64,000 nt of DNA from Pectinophora gossypiella (Eukaryota > Arthropoda > Insecta > Lepidoptera > Gelechiidae): positions 2,330,786 to 2,394,785 of the forward strand of contig NC_065424.1 in assembly GCF_024362695.1 (NCBI RefSeq). The letters are read 5' to 3'. The notes beneath the pieces were generated by a model. It saw only the letters and a list, made by a program, of their open reading frames with translations. It made no database searches and was not told the DNA's origin. Both the position numbers and the translations under genes were made by a program. Numbering within the stretch: position 1 is the first letter of the stretch; each line of letters starts with the position of its first letter. Positions 22,352 to 33,857 of this stretch are shown in pieces.

Positions 22352-22425
22352 TCTCAGCGCTCCCCATTTGTCTGGCCAAATAGTTAATGCCGTATACGAC
22401 AAATCTACGAGAAGTCACGTCGAAA
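22352..22425 (+). repeat. Family C, 3' fragment
   Basis: CAGCGCTCCCCATTTGTC ... TAGTTAATGCCGTATACG ... GAGAAGTCACGTCG, the last ~75 bp of the family. Confidence 0.65.
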
Positions 22426-22659
22426 AGAGGCATAGTTAAAAACAATTGTAGCCTATAAAACAGTAGAGGTATCGACATTTTACTTTCCGTTTGACTTTCC
22501 CTGCGCTGTTGTCCCAACGTGGCGGACAGGGTAGAATAATATTAGCTAAGGCTGGCGCCCGCCGCCTGTCTGTGATTCGCAAAAAAATGTTTTAACAGTC
22601 CTGAGCTCTGCGAATACGTTGGAATTTTACATTATTATTACTTATACTTATTTGTGAAG

Positions 22660-22760
22660 CCGAGATAGCTCAGTTCCGAGAACGCGTGACTTTACATCGT
22701 AGTGTCCCGGGTTCGAATCCAGTCCGGGCTCTAAACTACTGAATTCGACTTTATGAGTTT
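22660..22760 (+). repeat. tRNA-like SINE head, second family
   Basis: GCCGAGATAGCTCAGT with a downstream B box (GGTTCGAATCC) is in tRNA spacing, but the acceptor arm pairs imperfectly. A degenerate sister at about 63715-63790 (GAACGCATGACTCC ... CGGGATCGAATCACG) continues into the same CTAAACTAC sequence, so it is a SINE family rather than a tRNA gene. Confidence 0.55.
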
Positions 22761-24469
22761 GAATTCATGTTTGAATCATAGCTTAATAAAGTATATTTTA
22801 TTTGATGAGTATGACATTAAATAAGTAGGTACAGGTTTTTTTTTAATTACAAGTACCTAGTCACAGCATGCACAATCAAGTGAATAACAAAAACAAGATA
22901 TAAACTAGGTATATATTAAAAAAATAATAGAAATAATTTATCGAAAGGCAGCTAGGGCAAAGTCGGAAAAGTTATGAAAATTTTAGTATTTTTTTAAATT
23001 GTTTTCAGTTCTATACTTTTGCGACGGAAAATTTCAATTGATATCAACTCTGAATCATCCCTCAAAATTTTCGTTACGATGTCACTATCACCCTGTATAG
23101 GTATTATATTAATAAATTGACTACCTTATTAAGAGTTAGCCCTCAATAATTTAATGGTGCACATACCTACCTACCTATTCAGATAATGTTGGTATTAATG
23201 ATTAAATTAAGTACCTTATTGAGAGTCAGCCCTGACTAATTAGTAGCACACATACCTACTTATTCAGATAATGTACGTTCATATTAAGTGATTAATTAAT
23301 TAGACTAATTAGATGAGTGCTAAGTTACTGAAAATACTGAAGTAGGCTTAGTTACCTAATTACCAATTAAGAGCACTCAGTTTATTAATTTTGAAAGTAC
23401 TTAAGTACTTTATGTCGACATTGAATAGGTACTTATATCCTTTATTTACTAGGTATAAGATCATTCCGTGCTTCGGAAGGCACATTAGTACCTAAGCCGC
23501 TGGTTCGCGCTAAGGAAGTAGGTTGTCCGATTTCTTTCTGCTCTCAAGTCATATTAGGTATGTACCTATTTTTTTATTATTTAACGGATTATGATAGTAG
23601 GTATCTAAAGTAACCCGGTAGGTAATAGGGTAGTCAGGTAAAATGTGGGACTTATTATTACGTTTTTCTTTATTAAAGTTCGTAAACAAGTTAAAAAGAA
23701 AAAAAGAAATATTTTTCGTTAGTTTTTTACTTCTGTCTTTATTTAGTAATCAGAATGTGATAATTTATCTTAAAACTAGTACCTAACCCAATTATTAGTA
23801 GTAGATATATTTGTTATAATTTATAATAAAAACCTACATGGTACCTACCTACTACAAACAATATTTTTACTTATACGCTTATAAGCTTAGTAAGTAGGTT
23901 TCAAATGTACACATTTTATAACTGCCTCTAACTCGTTACTCCATCACGCTTCACCCTTAACGGTGTGTGCGGAAACAAAGAGAATCACACAACATTCCCA
24001 GTCAACCAATATTACCCATTGAACTCCAAAATCATTATAGACAGACTCCCTTCGAAATTTAAATTCAAATGGATCCTCCGTAGGCGTAGCCCTACGCCAG
24101 GCGTTATCTGTTTCCACCAATCAGCGCTCAAGGATCACCCTCCAAGGATAATGGAACTCTGTGATTGGTGGAGCCGCTGACACCTTATCACGTCATATCC
24201 TTGAACTAGTGCCATCTCTGTTTTGTAAAAGTGGATTTTCCTGTCTATATTCGTCCCTTGCTATCTCTCTTTGTGTTTAATGATTGTGAATTTAGGATAA
24301 GTACCAAGCCTGGAGAGCTGTAGCTACGTCAATATAAATGAGGTGTATTTTTATAATAATGACGTAGGTAACTCAGCTATTAGCTGTTTTATGTACCTGT
24401 CTAATTATAACATATAATTACATAGGTACTTATAATTATCATCACATCCCGTCGTGTAGGTACCTAGGT
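22761..24469. other. Gene-free stretch with small repeats
   Basis: 22975-23102 is half of a family F MITE. 23123-23300 is a diverged tandem duplication with a ~90-bp period (ACCTTATTAAGAGTTAGCCC then ACCTTATTGAGAGTCAGCCC). 23460-23515 holds the SINE central block (TTCGGAAGGCACATTAG). 23640-23780 is a family D fragment. The frame at 23965-24180 has no recognisable domain. Confidence 0.45.
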
Positions 24470-24516
24470 ATACCCGTATTCACGGGGTCCGCTAATTTAA
24501 CATGAAGATTTGTCAG

Positions 24517-26354
24517 GGGGGCTACCGGCTAAGACGAAGCCGATTCAGATTGGAGCAAATCGAACATCGATTTGATTCTGTCGTACCGCGTAAGCAGCCA
24601 AGATGGCGATCCCCGATTCGTGACGTCACATGAAGTTCGGCAAGCCGATTGAACGAATGATTTCAGTACTTTTGACACTAAAATCGCTACCGCGTAAAAA
24701 ATCGAAGTTCGGCGTCTGAAGCCGATTCCCATTGGAAGTGTCAGTTGAAGCCGGGCACTTTTCAGTAACCGTGATCAATTTTAATTTCTTATTTTCACTG
24801 TTTTTCACCAATATTAGGAGCTATTTACGGTGGGCGACAAATTTTAGGAACATCTTAATCAATATAAAATTGATATCGGCGTGGATTTTCGTGTTTAAAT
24901 ACCTAAATAGGTACAGTGTCATGGAGATAGTCGTTTTATGGGCTGCTGCGGAAGAAAATGTCTTCAGAATCTTGAGCAAATCGATTGCAGGATACTTCGA
25001 GAGAAAAGCCAGTATATACTTCTCACAGGTACATCTATTTATAACATTATTTCTGACAAGTGGCTCAATGTTTACAGAGGAAAAGTTGCTGAACTTACTA
25101 GAAGCGATTTTTGATAATTTCATACTTATCTATTTTGTTTTGTTTCAGAGAGTAGCTACATTGGTAATTTTAGATTATCAAAAGATGCATTTCGGACTTT
25201 GTATCATGACTTAGGACCATATCTGAAGGTCCAATGCTCTACAACTGTGCAATCGACTTTAAGGTAGGTGGTTACTATATTATGTTATATTTTACCTTAT
25301 ATTTTGATAATTAAAGTTATACTACAACATTACATGAATCCAATATAATATCTGTATGTTATAATTACAGTGACAAATGCCGTCAATCAGCATGCAATTG
25401 TGAGATAATATATCAAGTTTCCTCGGACAAAAACTGAGCATATAGAAGTCTCCAGAGGTTTTAATGACAAATTTGGATTTCTTGGAGTACTTGGATGCAT
25501 CCATGGCACACACATTGCCATTATCCAACCTCACAAGTGGAAAGAGGCCTTCTTCAATAGCAAGTATTACCATTCATTGCATGTTATGTTGGTAAGAATC
25601 ATGCCTTTAACTAGCTACATTTGTTTTGATTCTTATGATTGAGTCGCTATAAATATTTTAATTTTCAGGTTTGTGATGGAGATATGTGTATTACATTTGT
25701 GATGCATCCAATGGGAGTGTTAGTGCTAGACTGCTAGCCAAGATAACCATATTTGGAACAACAGCACTTTGAGAAGGGAAAAGGAACATCTCCTTAATTT
25801 TAATATGTTTAAGTTCATTAAGTGGACTTGTGTGGTCCTTGAAATGTAAATTATGAAGTCAGTGTGGTGTAATCAAAAGTGGCAGATTTGTTATTCAATA
25901 ATACAACATCTAAACAAACCTTTCTTTATTGACATCAAATAAACTATTTTCATTATGCATATTTATTTATTTTGTGTTATTACATAATTTGTTTCATTGC
26001 ACCTCTCTCATTAACCAACCTATCTCTCAAGTAGATACATTTTTTCTAATCTTGTGTCCATTGTGCTTAATAAAGTAATTTATCCATCTATCTTTAACTT
26101 GTAATAAATAAATCCATTTATTTTGTATAAATACAAGCTTGCGGGGCCTTATTGGACTAGACTATTTGTAATGTGTAATAGTATAGTCAAAAAAGCCCTG
26201 CGGGTGGATCAAAGAAATGTAATCAATTAGAACATACTACAAATATAATATTGTTCCCAATTCTTCGGAAATTACCCGGTACCAAACGCCGAACTTCGAT
26301 TTATCTGAATCGTTTTCAAGTCGCCGAAGTTCGGCGAATTAGCCGGTAGGCCCC
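24517..26354 (+). mobile_element. PIF/Harbinger DNA transposon, complete ends, dead coding region
   Basis: Terminal inverted repeats are GGGGGCTACCGGCTAA at the left, and the reverse complement of TTAGCCGGTAGGCCCC at the right, differing at one position. The 3-bp duplication CAG flanks both ends (24514-24516 and 26355-26357), matching the 3-bp target duplications of this superfamily. Subterminal copies of AATCGAAGTTCGGCGT lie in inverted orientation near 24703 and 26300. The interior holds a HARBI1-like nuclease pseudogene. At 1838 bp it is on the short side for an autonomous element. Confidence 0.85.
24920..25790 (+). pseudogene. HARBI1-like (Harbinger) transposase/nuclease pseudogene
   Basis: Harbinger transposase is a DDE nuclease that cuts and pastes its element. 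Recognisable blocks on the plus strand are: 25151-25263, reading NFRLSKDAFRTLYHDLGPY; 25420-25590, reading FGFLGVLGCIHGTHIAI and YYHSLHVML; and 25669-25745, reading VCDGDMCI followed, after a one-base frame slip, by DASNGSVSARLLAK. Acceptable splice signals (GTAAGA at 25591, TTTTCAG before 25669) separate the last two. The family motif usually has Asp in GCIDGTH; here it is His. The segment after the frame slip holding the last catalytic residue is missing. Upstream frames (24732-25214) are not convincingly part of the protein. The copy is dead. Confidence 0.75.
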
Positions 26355-26600
26355 CAGGTCCGGTTTTCGATTCCTTCATACTTCGATTCATTCCTTCCAT
26401 CGTCATCGTACTTCCGAAACGCATTTATCGTGAATGTGGGTTTCCTCATAATGTTTTTGTTCACCGCTGAGCACGTGATAATCATTTATGATCCAAACGT
26501 GAATTCGAAATTCGAATATTTTATTAGGTAGTACTTTCGAACCTCCGATATCACAGTGAGAATCAGACATTCCTTCAACTGGACTACCTTAACCTGGGTT

Positions 26601-26943
26601 AACTTATGTAAATTAGTCTTATAAGAACGTACCTATCCATGTCCATAATATAAGCTTCTATGTAGCTTTAAAACGTCGAAAATTAAAAAAGAAATGGTCT
26701 CTTGTAGTCGGAGTGAACACGGAAATAGAGAAATAGAGAATATTCTTTCATATAATACCGACCTATGTAGGCGTCTGTCTAAGTGGATAACTCTTATTAG
26801 AATCTCCCGTGGTAGGTGGATTAAGTAGAAAGGTAGCAAGTACCTAACGAAATTGCTTGACATAGGTACCTACCTAATACCAACCATTATGCTCAATAGT
26901 AGTAGCAAGAGGTAAGAGGGAGAAAGAAATTCAAATTGTGACC
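26601..26943. other. Gene-free stretch
   Basis: AT-rich, with GTAGGTA-type simple sequence. The minus-strand frame at 26633-26863 shows no recognisable domain. Confidence 0.3.
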
Positions 26944-27161
26944 ACTGATGTGCCGTCCCCGAGAATGTTCCCAAAGTGAGAATGTTCTCATTGTAAAAAC
27001 TCTTTAATAGTAAGGACACTGGCTGTTTCTCTTTCAAATTCTTCGTTCTTGTACTATCTGCCTTAAAGCTAGGTAATAAAGCTCTTTTTACATAACTTTT
27101 GCGCCTTGTTACTGCCAGGAATGTTTCCAAAGTGGGAACATTCTCAGGAACGGTACATCAT
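26944..27161. repeat. MITE family K, copy 1
   Basis: The left end GATGTGCCGTCCCCGAGAA TGTTCCC is matched in reverse at the right by GGGAACATTCTCAGGAACGG TACATC, giving ~26-bp inverted ends on a ~218-bp element. The interior, with TTTAATAGTAAGGACA and AATAAAGCTC, is also present at 50427-50915, where another MITE has inserted. Confidence 0.65.
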
Positions 27162-27464
27162 TGATTGCGAATTTGGTGCCCTCTTGTGTTAAGTAGCAAG
27201 CACTAAATTTTATAATGCCATCTCGTGGAAAACTTCGAAAAGAGTATCTTACTAAATAGCTTTGGTAATACAGCTACTATCCACTAGATGGCGCAAACAT
27301 CGTATTATGTAAATTAGTAATTGATGAAAAAATATAAAACATATACTTTAACAACAAGTAAATGTGTGTATATAAAAGGAAATGATTTCAAAAAATATAA
27401 AGTAAATTATTTAATACAATTTATAGTTTTCCATTTCCATTAGCAACACCAAACTGACGCGTGT

Positions 27465-27778
27465 CACTTTGCGCATGCGTAGTTATTTGGAGTGCGTTTT
27501 ATTTGTACAATTATAAGTAACTGCTCATTTTGTTCCATTCTGGCATAATCCCGCTTATATGAAAGAAAAATACGATTAAAGTATTATGATTTTGGTGGTT
27601 GTGTATTTAACGTTACCTTGAAACGACTTCGTATGTAAAAAAATACCGCTGTGACGTCCGAAAACGGCAACGTGTTGACACTTCGAGATTGTTGGTTGAC
27701 TTTTCCTTTACTTTTTACATACGTGTCACCGAAACTTGTGCGCGTTCGGCTTAAGGCCACTAATTTTAGGAATTAACT
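27465..27778 (+). promoter_or_regulatory. Probable SERP1 promoter and 5' UTR exon
   Basis: TTTGCGCATGCGTAG at 27466-27480 resembles the NRF-1/Ewg palindrome. CTGTGACGTCCG at 27650-27660 has the TGACGT core shared by CRE and unfolded-protein-response elements. A good 5' splice site, AACT|GTGAGTAT, follows 27778, and a matching acceptor, TCTTTACAG, ends at 30694, 26 bp before the SERP1 start codon. The transcription start is not identifiable; perhaps 27660-27730. The assignment rests on position and splice signals only. Confidence 0.4.
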
Positions 27779-30694
27779 GTGAGTATATCGTCCTTTTTAT
27801 TTATTTCCCTTAAATATCATCATATATTTATTCTGAACAGCAATTTACAGGGCTAAACGTTCCAATAAAACGCTAGTTCCTATATGTTTTGGGTCACGGT
27901 ATATATTAATTTTGTGTTGGAAACGCTTGATTTATTGTTTAATAAGTGTTTAATTCCGTGTATAAACCTTATTAATTCCTTCTAAACATTCTTCACGCCC
28001 GTTTACGTCCACATTTTACGTGTACGAGGCATATTACCTTCGTGAAATTTCTTTAGATAAGGTAGCATATTTTGCGTGTTTTCGTGTATAATTCTGTGTT
28101 TTTGGAGCTTATTTTGTGGAAATTGCATTGTGTACCGTGACAAATGTTAATAAATGTTGTATGCGTTGGTAGAAGTTCGTAATCTATTAGATTTGGTTAG
28201 GCAAGCAATTAGATTGTCTATGTGGGCCAAACTCAACAAAAATGAAAGCTTAAGTTTCGCTGATTCGCTGATGCAGTCGCATGCTTTAAATAAAAAAAAA
28301 CAACTGTCTTTAATCAAGTCATTTAAAATTTGAACATTTAAACTGTAATACCTACAAAAAATTAAATTCATACTTCATTACTTTTAAGTTCTAGATTTTT
28401 CTCTCATTTAATTTCTGTATCTAAGTTGGTGCTTAGGATATCGTAAATTACTTAATTCCCCCATTTAATTGGATGTGGATGAACAAACTGCTGCTTTCTA
28501 ATTGTGTTTGGGTTGTTGAAGGTTTTGAAGAGTTAAAAGTCGAAGTAAAAAAAAAAAAAGTGCGTCTAGTTCACATCTGGGAATAATTATAGTCTTAGAT
28601 AACACTTGACTGATTTTAGAACACTAATAGGGGGTAATCTAATGCAGTTCCAATAACAATTCATAATTAATCATGCATGATCTAAAAATCAGACATTTTT
28701 TCATACATCCAAGTAAATTCAAATTCAATTCAAATTCATAATATCTTTATTCAGTAGGTAACATAGTTACACTTTGAATCGTCAATTTTACATAACGAAC
28801 GTCTCATCTGCCTAAAACTACTGAATATAACACATGTCAGTAAACTTCATTTCTCATTTGGATTTCTGAGGTCAATAAAAAAACTCATCAACCCTGGTGT
28901 CAGGAGGTATCTATTCTATCTAAACAGTTCAGTACAATTAATGAATATATTTCAATAATTTAACATTTAGCAATTGTCTCAATGCGCGGTAAGTAAAACA
29001 TTCCAAAAAATATAAATGAAGAAGCTGGAACCAGCTCCAAAATGAAGATGTGGCCTAAAGGTCTATGTAACCAGGCCAGAAAATTCCAGAAAAAAAATAA
29101 GATCTGTCAAAGTATGTAAGCTAGTGTTATGATGTTTATGAGCATAGTGATGTATCAGTAAGATATTAGGTTGATTGATTCTTTTCTATCTAACATTATG
29201 GACTCACAAAGTGACTTCAACAATAACCCCATTGGGAATTGAACCCAGACCTCCAGATTGTGTGTGCTGAATGCTCAGTCATACATTTTAATCAAGTTTA
29301 TCAATTAGTGATTGATATAATTATCTAATTAACTCCATTATAAGATTACAACTAATAATAAGTAATAGATATCTATTTAGTAATGGCATAGCCAGTTTTG
29401 GTTGTAACTACTAAGTTTTTTTGCAAAGTTGGGGTTGTGACTTCAGTGAGACTGGGGACTTGTGTGATTGGGGACGAGTAGTTATTAATCTTTGCATTTT
29501 TTAATTTTTTTATATACCTATGTATTATTTACCTTATTTAAAGAGAAATATAGTTTTTTTTTTGACAAATGGCCAGAATATTTCTTAATAGAAATAGCAG
29601 AAGAATGAAAAGTAGGTACCCCTTTTGAATTCTATTCAGTTTACGTTATGAACAATTGGATATTTGGAGTGTTCACTTCATGGAACATTGATTCATAGAT
29701 GTATTGGTTGATTGTTGATTGTCATTCTGCGGATTGAGTTGTAAGTAAATTATTTATAGTAACAGGAATAGTAATGTTTTTTTTTAAATGACATTTTTTT
29801 CAAAACCTTATAGAAAAAGAATAATGTTGCATAAAAACTTTTTTTTTTCTTTTTTTTTGTTCAACTATAAATTATTGAATAGTATTGTATTTTTTTAAAT
29901 ATCATGTCTTATATTAATACTTCTTTAAAAATTCTAGAAAGAGAAAAATGTTGCACAAAAACTTAAAAAAAGTTGTTTTTTTTTTCATATTTTTGCTACA
30001 ATTACCCACACTTGACTTGCCACTTGTGTACATAAGCAGTACCTGCTACGTCATTACATTATTGGTTCCAATTTATTTATTACTTTATCGTAGAATATGT
30101 AAGGTTGCCTTTTCATAGTCATTTCAAGGATATTGTAGACTGTAGCATTTTACAAAATAACTGTGTTGAATGTTAATTTTTCTAGCCAATCAGTTTATGG
30201 TCAGTGATCAGGGTAGGTGCATGCGTAGTCTGTGTGAATTTCGACGGACCTCGGGTGTTTAAAAGGCCACGTCGAATCGAACAAATTCATCTAAAATGCA
30301 ATATTGCAATTTGAAATTTGCGCATATAAAAGTAAGTCTGCAATGCAAACAAATGTCAAATAGCAATATTGCGTTTTTAGCTGAATTGCTTCGATGTGGC
30401 GTTTTTAAACCCTCACCATGTCGTTTCGTCGCTTTATAGTGAAAACGGCGTAAGCGCAATAGTTTATTAAAAATATCACAGAATTATCCTCACAAACAGT
30501 TTAGAATTGTTATAATACAGTTTATATTTTTTTGTGATTTCATAGAGTTTGGCTCGACCCACCGACTTTCTTCTTTTCATTCTTTCTTCAAAAATTTTTT
30601 TTTTTCTTTAGAATATAATCTTGATATCTTGCTTAATGTTTGTTGGTCAATTTTAGAGTTGCACAACTAAAGAGAGAATGTATCGTCTTTACAG
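27779..30694 (+). other. Putative 5' UTR intron of SERP1
   Basis: Contains a minus-strand LINE 3' end at 28710-28815 (AATTCAAATTCATAATATC tail, then GTTACACTTTGAATCG), a degenerate reversed SINE head at 29220-29290, poly-T rich stretches at 29790-29990, and the TTAA MITE at 30263-30404. No coding exon is recognised. Confidence 0.4.
30263..30404. repeat. TTAA-type MITE family J, reference copy
   Basis: Imperfect ~45-bp inverted ends: AAGGCCACGTCGAATCG at the left, and the reverse of TTGCTTCGATGTGGCGTTT at the right. TTAA lies on both sides (30259-30262 and 30405-30408), as for piggyBac- or Kolobok-type targets. The interior is 40-50 bp, so the element is non-autonomous. Relatives: 2940-2985 (end), 3617-3640 (end), 8140-8350, 58895-58990 (end). 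Confidence 0.6.
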
Positions 30695-30720
30695 GACAAA
30701 TATACACTAATCAAGTAAAT

Positions 30721-30807
30721 ATGGCGCCAAAGCAGAGGATGCGTATTGCCAATGAGATCGCCAGCAAAAACATCACTCAGCGGGGGAACGTGCCTAAGAC
30801 CACCAAG
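30721..30807 (+). CDS. SERP1: SERP1 coding exon 1 (residues 1-29)
   Basis: Starts at ATG and ends at ACCACCAAG before donor GTGAGTAA. The upstream acceptor CTTTACAG at 30687-30694 makes a 26-nt leader in the same exon. The longer open frame reading through the donor (30640-30915) is a shadow. Confidence 0.93.
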
Positions 30808-33800
30808 GTGAGTAATTTGCTGTTTATTGTGAGGTTTTTTTTTTTGTTTTCCCCGAAAGGTAAGGCAAAGGGAACTATGCCCATGCAGCCATGTCTTACG
30901 TATTTTTTTTCTTGATGATTAATGAAATGATGAAAAGTGATGATGATGAAACCTAAGCCCCCACCCTCGGAGTAGACTCCTATTCCGAACCGAAAGTCCG
31001 CATAAACTTTCGAGTTATGAAGCGGCTTCTTTGCACGAAACGAAAATAGGCAGATACACTGTTCATTGAATACTCCGATATAATAACACTCGCGAATGTC
31101 TTCCGACTAACTTAATGCGATCATTAACCACAAAACACCACTTCGTATTAATTATTTAGATTATTCAATGAAGAAAGCAACTGTCTCTTTCCCGTTTCCC
31201 GCCAAAAAGCCCTATTGTGAGGTTTTCTTTATGTTTTTATGCTTTATGTTTTTTTTTATGTTTTTGGCATTGACCAAGATAACTTGGCCTAGCTGAAGGC
31301 ATTGCCCCTGACATAGGTATCTTGCCCTAACCATGCCCTAATAAGTATGTATGTACATATACAAGTGGTAATAAATTGACTGTATGTAGCTACATTGTAT
31401 TATGTTAGGGTGGGCTCAAAGTCAGGGAGTGGAATTCTTTGCCGTCTTCTGTATTTCCGAATGCATATAACTCGGGTGCTTTGCAAGGCCAGAGTGAACA
31501 GGCACCTTCTGGACGAGCTCGCTCCCTATTAGGCCTCGTCAATGCCTACGGGCAAGTCTGAGGCCAAGAGCAAACCCACCAAAAGGGTTTCGCTTCCAAG
31601 TAAACATATACTCATCGAAAATATATACCCGTTTCACGTAGCACATTAGAACTTGTCATTTGCAAGATGAGACAGGCATATTCGCACGCAAGTTGAAGGC
31701 AACTGAAAAATAAGGCGCTGTTCTTTTGATGGATGGAGATCGAAGACAGACAGCGATGGGAAGCTTGGTGTGTTTACAAACTGACTTCTCTCACTTCCTT
31801 GATGATTACCCTGGCAAAATGTATACAAAGCATAACTTCAAACTCACGCACAATTAAGTAAGTGAATGGCTGTACTACCTCATTGTCTTTGGGGATAAAC
31901 AAGTTAAAAGAAATTTAGATAACTTATGCGTTGAGTCAATCAATTAATGAAATACACTTGTTGCATAGATCTTGATTTTAACAAGTAGACATAACATGAA
32001 TATGTTGAGTCCTACATATACTTACATGAGTCCTAAATTATATCTGCATGGTATATTCTAAAGTTTACATTTTCAACTGATGTTGATAAAATTATACTTA
32101 TTGTTGTATTTTACAATATTGGCCCCGATTCCTGGAGACACCGCCTAATTTTATTTTAAGTTATATCCGTCATTTTCATATCCGTCGAAAAGGAAAGGGA
32201 CGGATGATTCACAGCTCTTAATTTTAGGAAGAATGAGTAAATTAATGTGTCGGGTTATTGACTGACGTAAAATTTTTAGACGGTTGGTTTAGATTTCATA
32301 AATTTTATGCTTGTCGATTACCCGTCCCTTTCCTTTTCGGCGGATAAGAAAATGACAGATATAACTTAAAATAAAATTAGATGGTATTTACAGGAATTAG
32401 CACCATTGCCTGTATAAACTTCTGTCCTCTTTCAATAGGTGTGACTAAGTTTTGATGATTGTTCAAATCTCTATTTGATACAAAACTTTTAAAGATTTTA
32501 CACAATTCATAATAGTATATTGTATTCGCCACGCCTATACAGGTTGTGAGAATCTGCAGTAGTTTTAGGCGGATGAGACGTTCGACAAAAAATATGAATA
32601 TCTTCAATGTGGGTTATGAGGTCGATTACCAACCTCATCAACCCTGGTGTCAAGGTTATTATTGAGCCGCCAAAGGCCCCAGACGTAGCTGATGTAACGA
32701 TTACTCGCTTACATCAGTAAGTAGTAACCGGGACCAACGGCTTAACGTGCCTTCCGAAGCACGGATCATCATACTTTCGGACAATGAGGTGATCAGCCTG
32801 TAATGTCCTGATCAAACTAGGATTCACAAAGTAATTTTTTCTGATATGTCCCCACCGGGATTCGAACCCGGGACCTCCGGATCGTGAGCCCAACACTCAA
32901 CCAAGTAAAAGAAGAAGAATTGTGCATATTTCCAATATCACCTTGCGTGTTTACAATTATAACGTTATCTGCACCTTGAAATTATTACAATTGTGATTAA
33001 CACAAAAATATTAACTGATAAAAACTATTTTATTTTTATTGAAAGGTTTCGCTAAAAGAAATGCGTAGTTGGTAATATTATTGAAAACATCGGCATGCCA
33101 CCTGTGGCATTGAATTGTCGCATGTTTTTTTTTATTAGTCATCGTTTATTACCTACGAATAAATTGTATTACAATATTTCTAAACAAAATAATATTAATA
33201 TAATTAACAATTCAAGACCTTACGCGTCTAGTCGCCAAACATTAACTCTCAAATACTCAAGTATGCGTGACTATCGGAACCTGTTTAGTGACCGCGTGCT
33301 TATATTGGTCACATGTAAGTTAAAGTGTTACGCTGTGTTATACAGGGTGTTAGTGACATCGAAACGAAAACTTTAAAGGATGATTCAGATCACGATTCTG
33401 AGTTGATATCAAATAGAATTTTCTCGCTGATATGCAACCCGTTTGACGTGTGCTGTCATTAGGCATTGTAAAATTTCGATACGGATTTTAAAATCTGCCT
33501 AAAATTGACGTGTGTTCCATAAATGTTATGCCTGTCGATTACCCGTCCCTTTTCTGTTCTGCGAGGTATAACTATCAGCACCATCTTAGCAGCATCTTAG
33601 GACTTCGTGTTAGTGACTGCAATTTGTCTTCTAATTATTTGTGGCTCTGCCCTACCCATTAACAAATATGGTCGTATATTTGTAAACTATAAAATACAAA
33701 CATTCACCGGGTAATAGCGACTAATAATTCCATTATTTGTTGTTTGCAGGAAAAAGACGACCAGTACCCAGTAGCGCCGTGGTTGTTAGCTCTCTTCATC

Positions 33801-33857
33801 TTCGTGGTGTGCGGGTCCGCCGTCTTCCAGATCATCCAGTCCATCCGACTGGCCTAG
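30721..33857 (+). CDS. SERP1: Stress-associated ER protein (SERP1/RAMP4 family), two coding exons
   Basis: Small tail-anchored protein that associates with the Sec61 translocon, stabilises nascent membrane proteins and is induced by ER stress in vertebrates (family knowledge). Coding exons 30721-30807 and 33750-33857 join in phase 0 across GTGAGT and TTTGCAG to give 64 residues; vertebrate members have about 66. Residues 1-29 include the family signature MAPKQRMRIANEIASKNITQ and the RGNV motif. Residues 38-60 (PWLLALFIFVVCGSAVFQII) form the C-terminal membrane anchor, with IRLA facing the ER lumen. The start codon context, AAATATGG, is good. A 5' UTR exon probably lies 2.9 kb upstream; a polyadenylation signal AATAAA lies at 34400-34405. 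The family assignment is unambiguous; SERP1 versus SERP2 naming is not meaningful in insects. Confidence 0.95.
31430..31600 (+). pseudogene. LINE ORF2 C-terminal remnant
   Basis: Translates as WNSLPSSVFPNAYNSGA and then, after one frame slip, FKARVNRHLLDELAPY and a stop. This is the typical end of an insect non-LTR retrotransposon polyprotein. Related pieces occur reversed at 49950-50110 and 58140-58205, and forward at 59957-60040. Confidence 0.75.
32609..32902 (-). repeat. SINE family A, reversed copy
   Basis: Runs from the reverse of the tail (GTGGGTTATGAGGTCG) through CGTGCCTTCCGAAGCACGG to the tRNA-like head (GATTCGAACCCGGGACC). Confidence 0.85.
33750..33857 (+). CDS. SERP1: SERP1 coding exon 2 (residues 30-64, membrane anchor)
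   Basis: Acceptor TTGTTTGCAG ends at 33749; the exon opens with GAAAAAGACGACCAG and stops at TAG, 33855-33857. It encodes the acidic linker EKDDQYPVAP and the whole hydrophobic anchor. Confidence 0.93.
   Translation, partial: EKDDQYPVAPWLLALFIFVVCGSAVFQIIQSIRLA

Larger units (their letters stand above)
24470..26600 (-). repeat. SINE family B copy, split by Harbinger element
   Basis: 24475-24516 matches the 3' part of SINE B up to AACATGAAGATTTGTCAG. 26355-26585 resumes with CAGGTCCGGTTTTCG and runs to the reversed tRNA-like head (CTTTCGAACCTCCG). Removing 24517-26354 and one CAG restores the family sequence across the join. Confidence 0.8.
30808..33749 (+). other. SERP1 intron between coding exons, repeat-filled
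   Basis: Holds a LINE C-terminal remnant (31430-31600), family G inverted halves (32135-32400), a LINE 3' end (32545-32600), a reversed SINE A (32609-32902), half of a family F MITE (33342-33425) and another family G copy (33425-33585). Confidence 0.7.

Noticed and set aside
23123..23300. CRISPR-like direct repeat
   Set aside because: There are only two diverged ~90-bp units with no spacer structure; the genome is eukaryotic.
24072..24096. Hairpin GGCGTAGCCCTACGCC as a terminator or regulatory stem
   Set aside because: It is a short palindrome with no transcript context; it is not meaningful as a terminator in an animal genome.
24732..25214. 160-codon plus-strand open frame
   Set aside because: It lies inside the Harbinger element but is not family-like; the recognisable nuclease blocks are in other frames and partly downstream.
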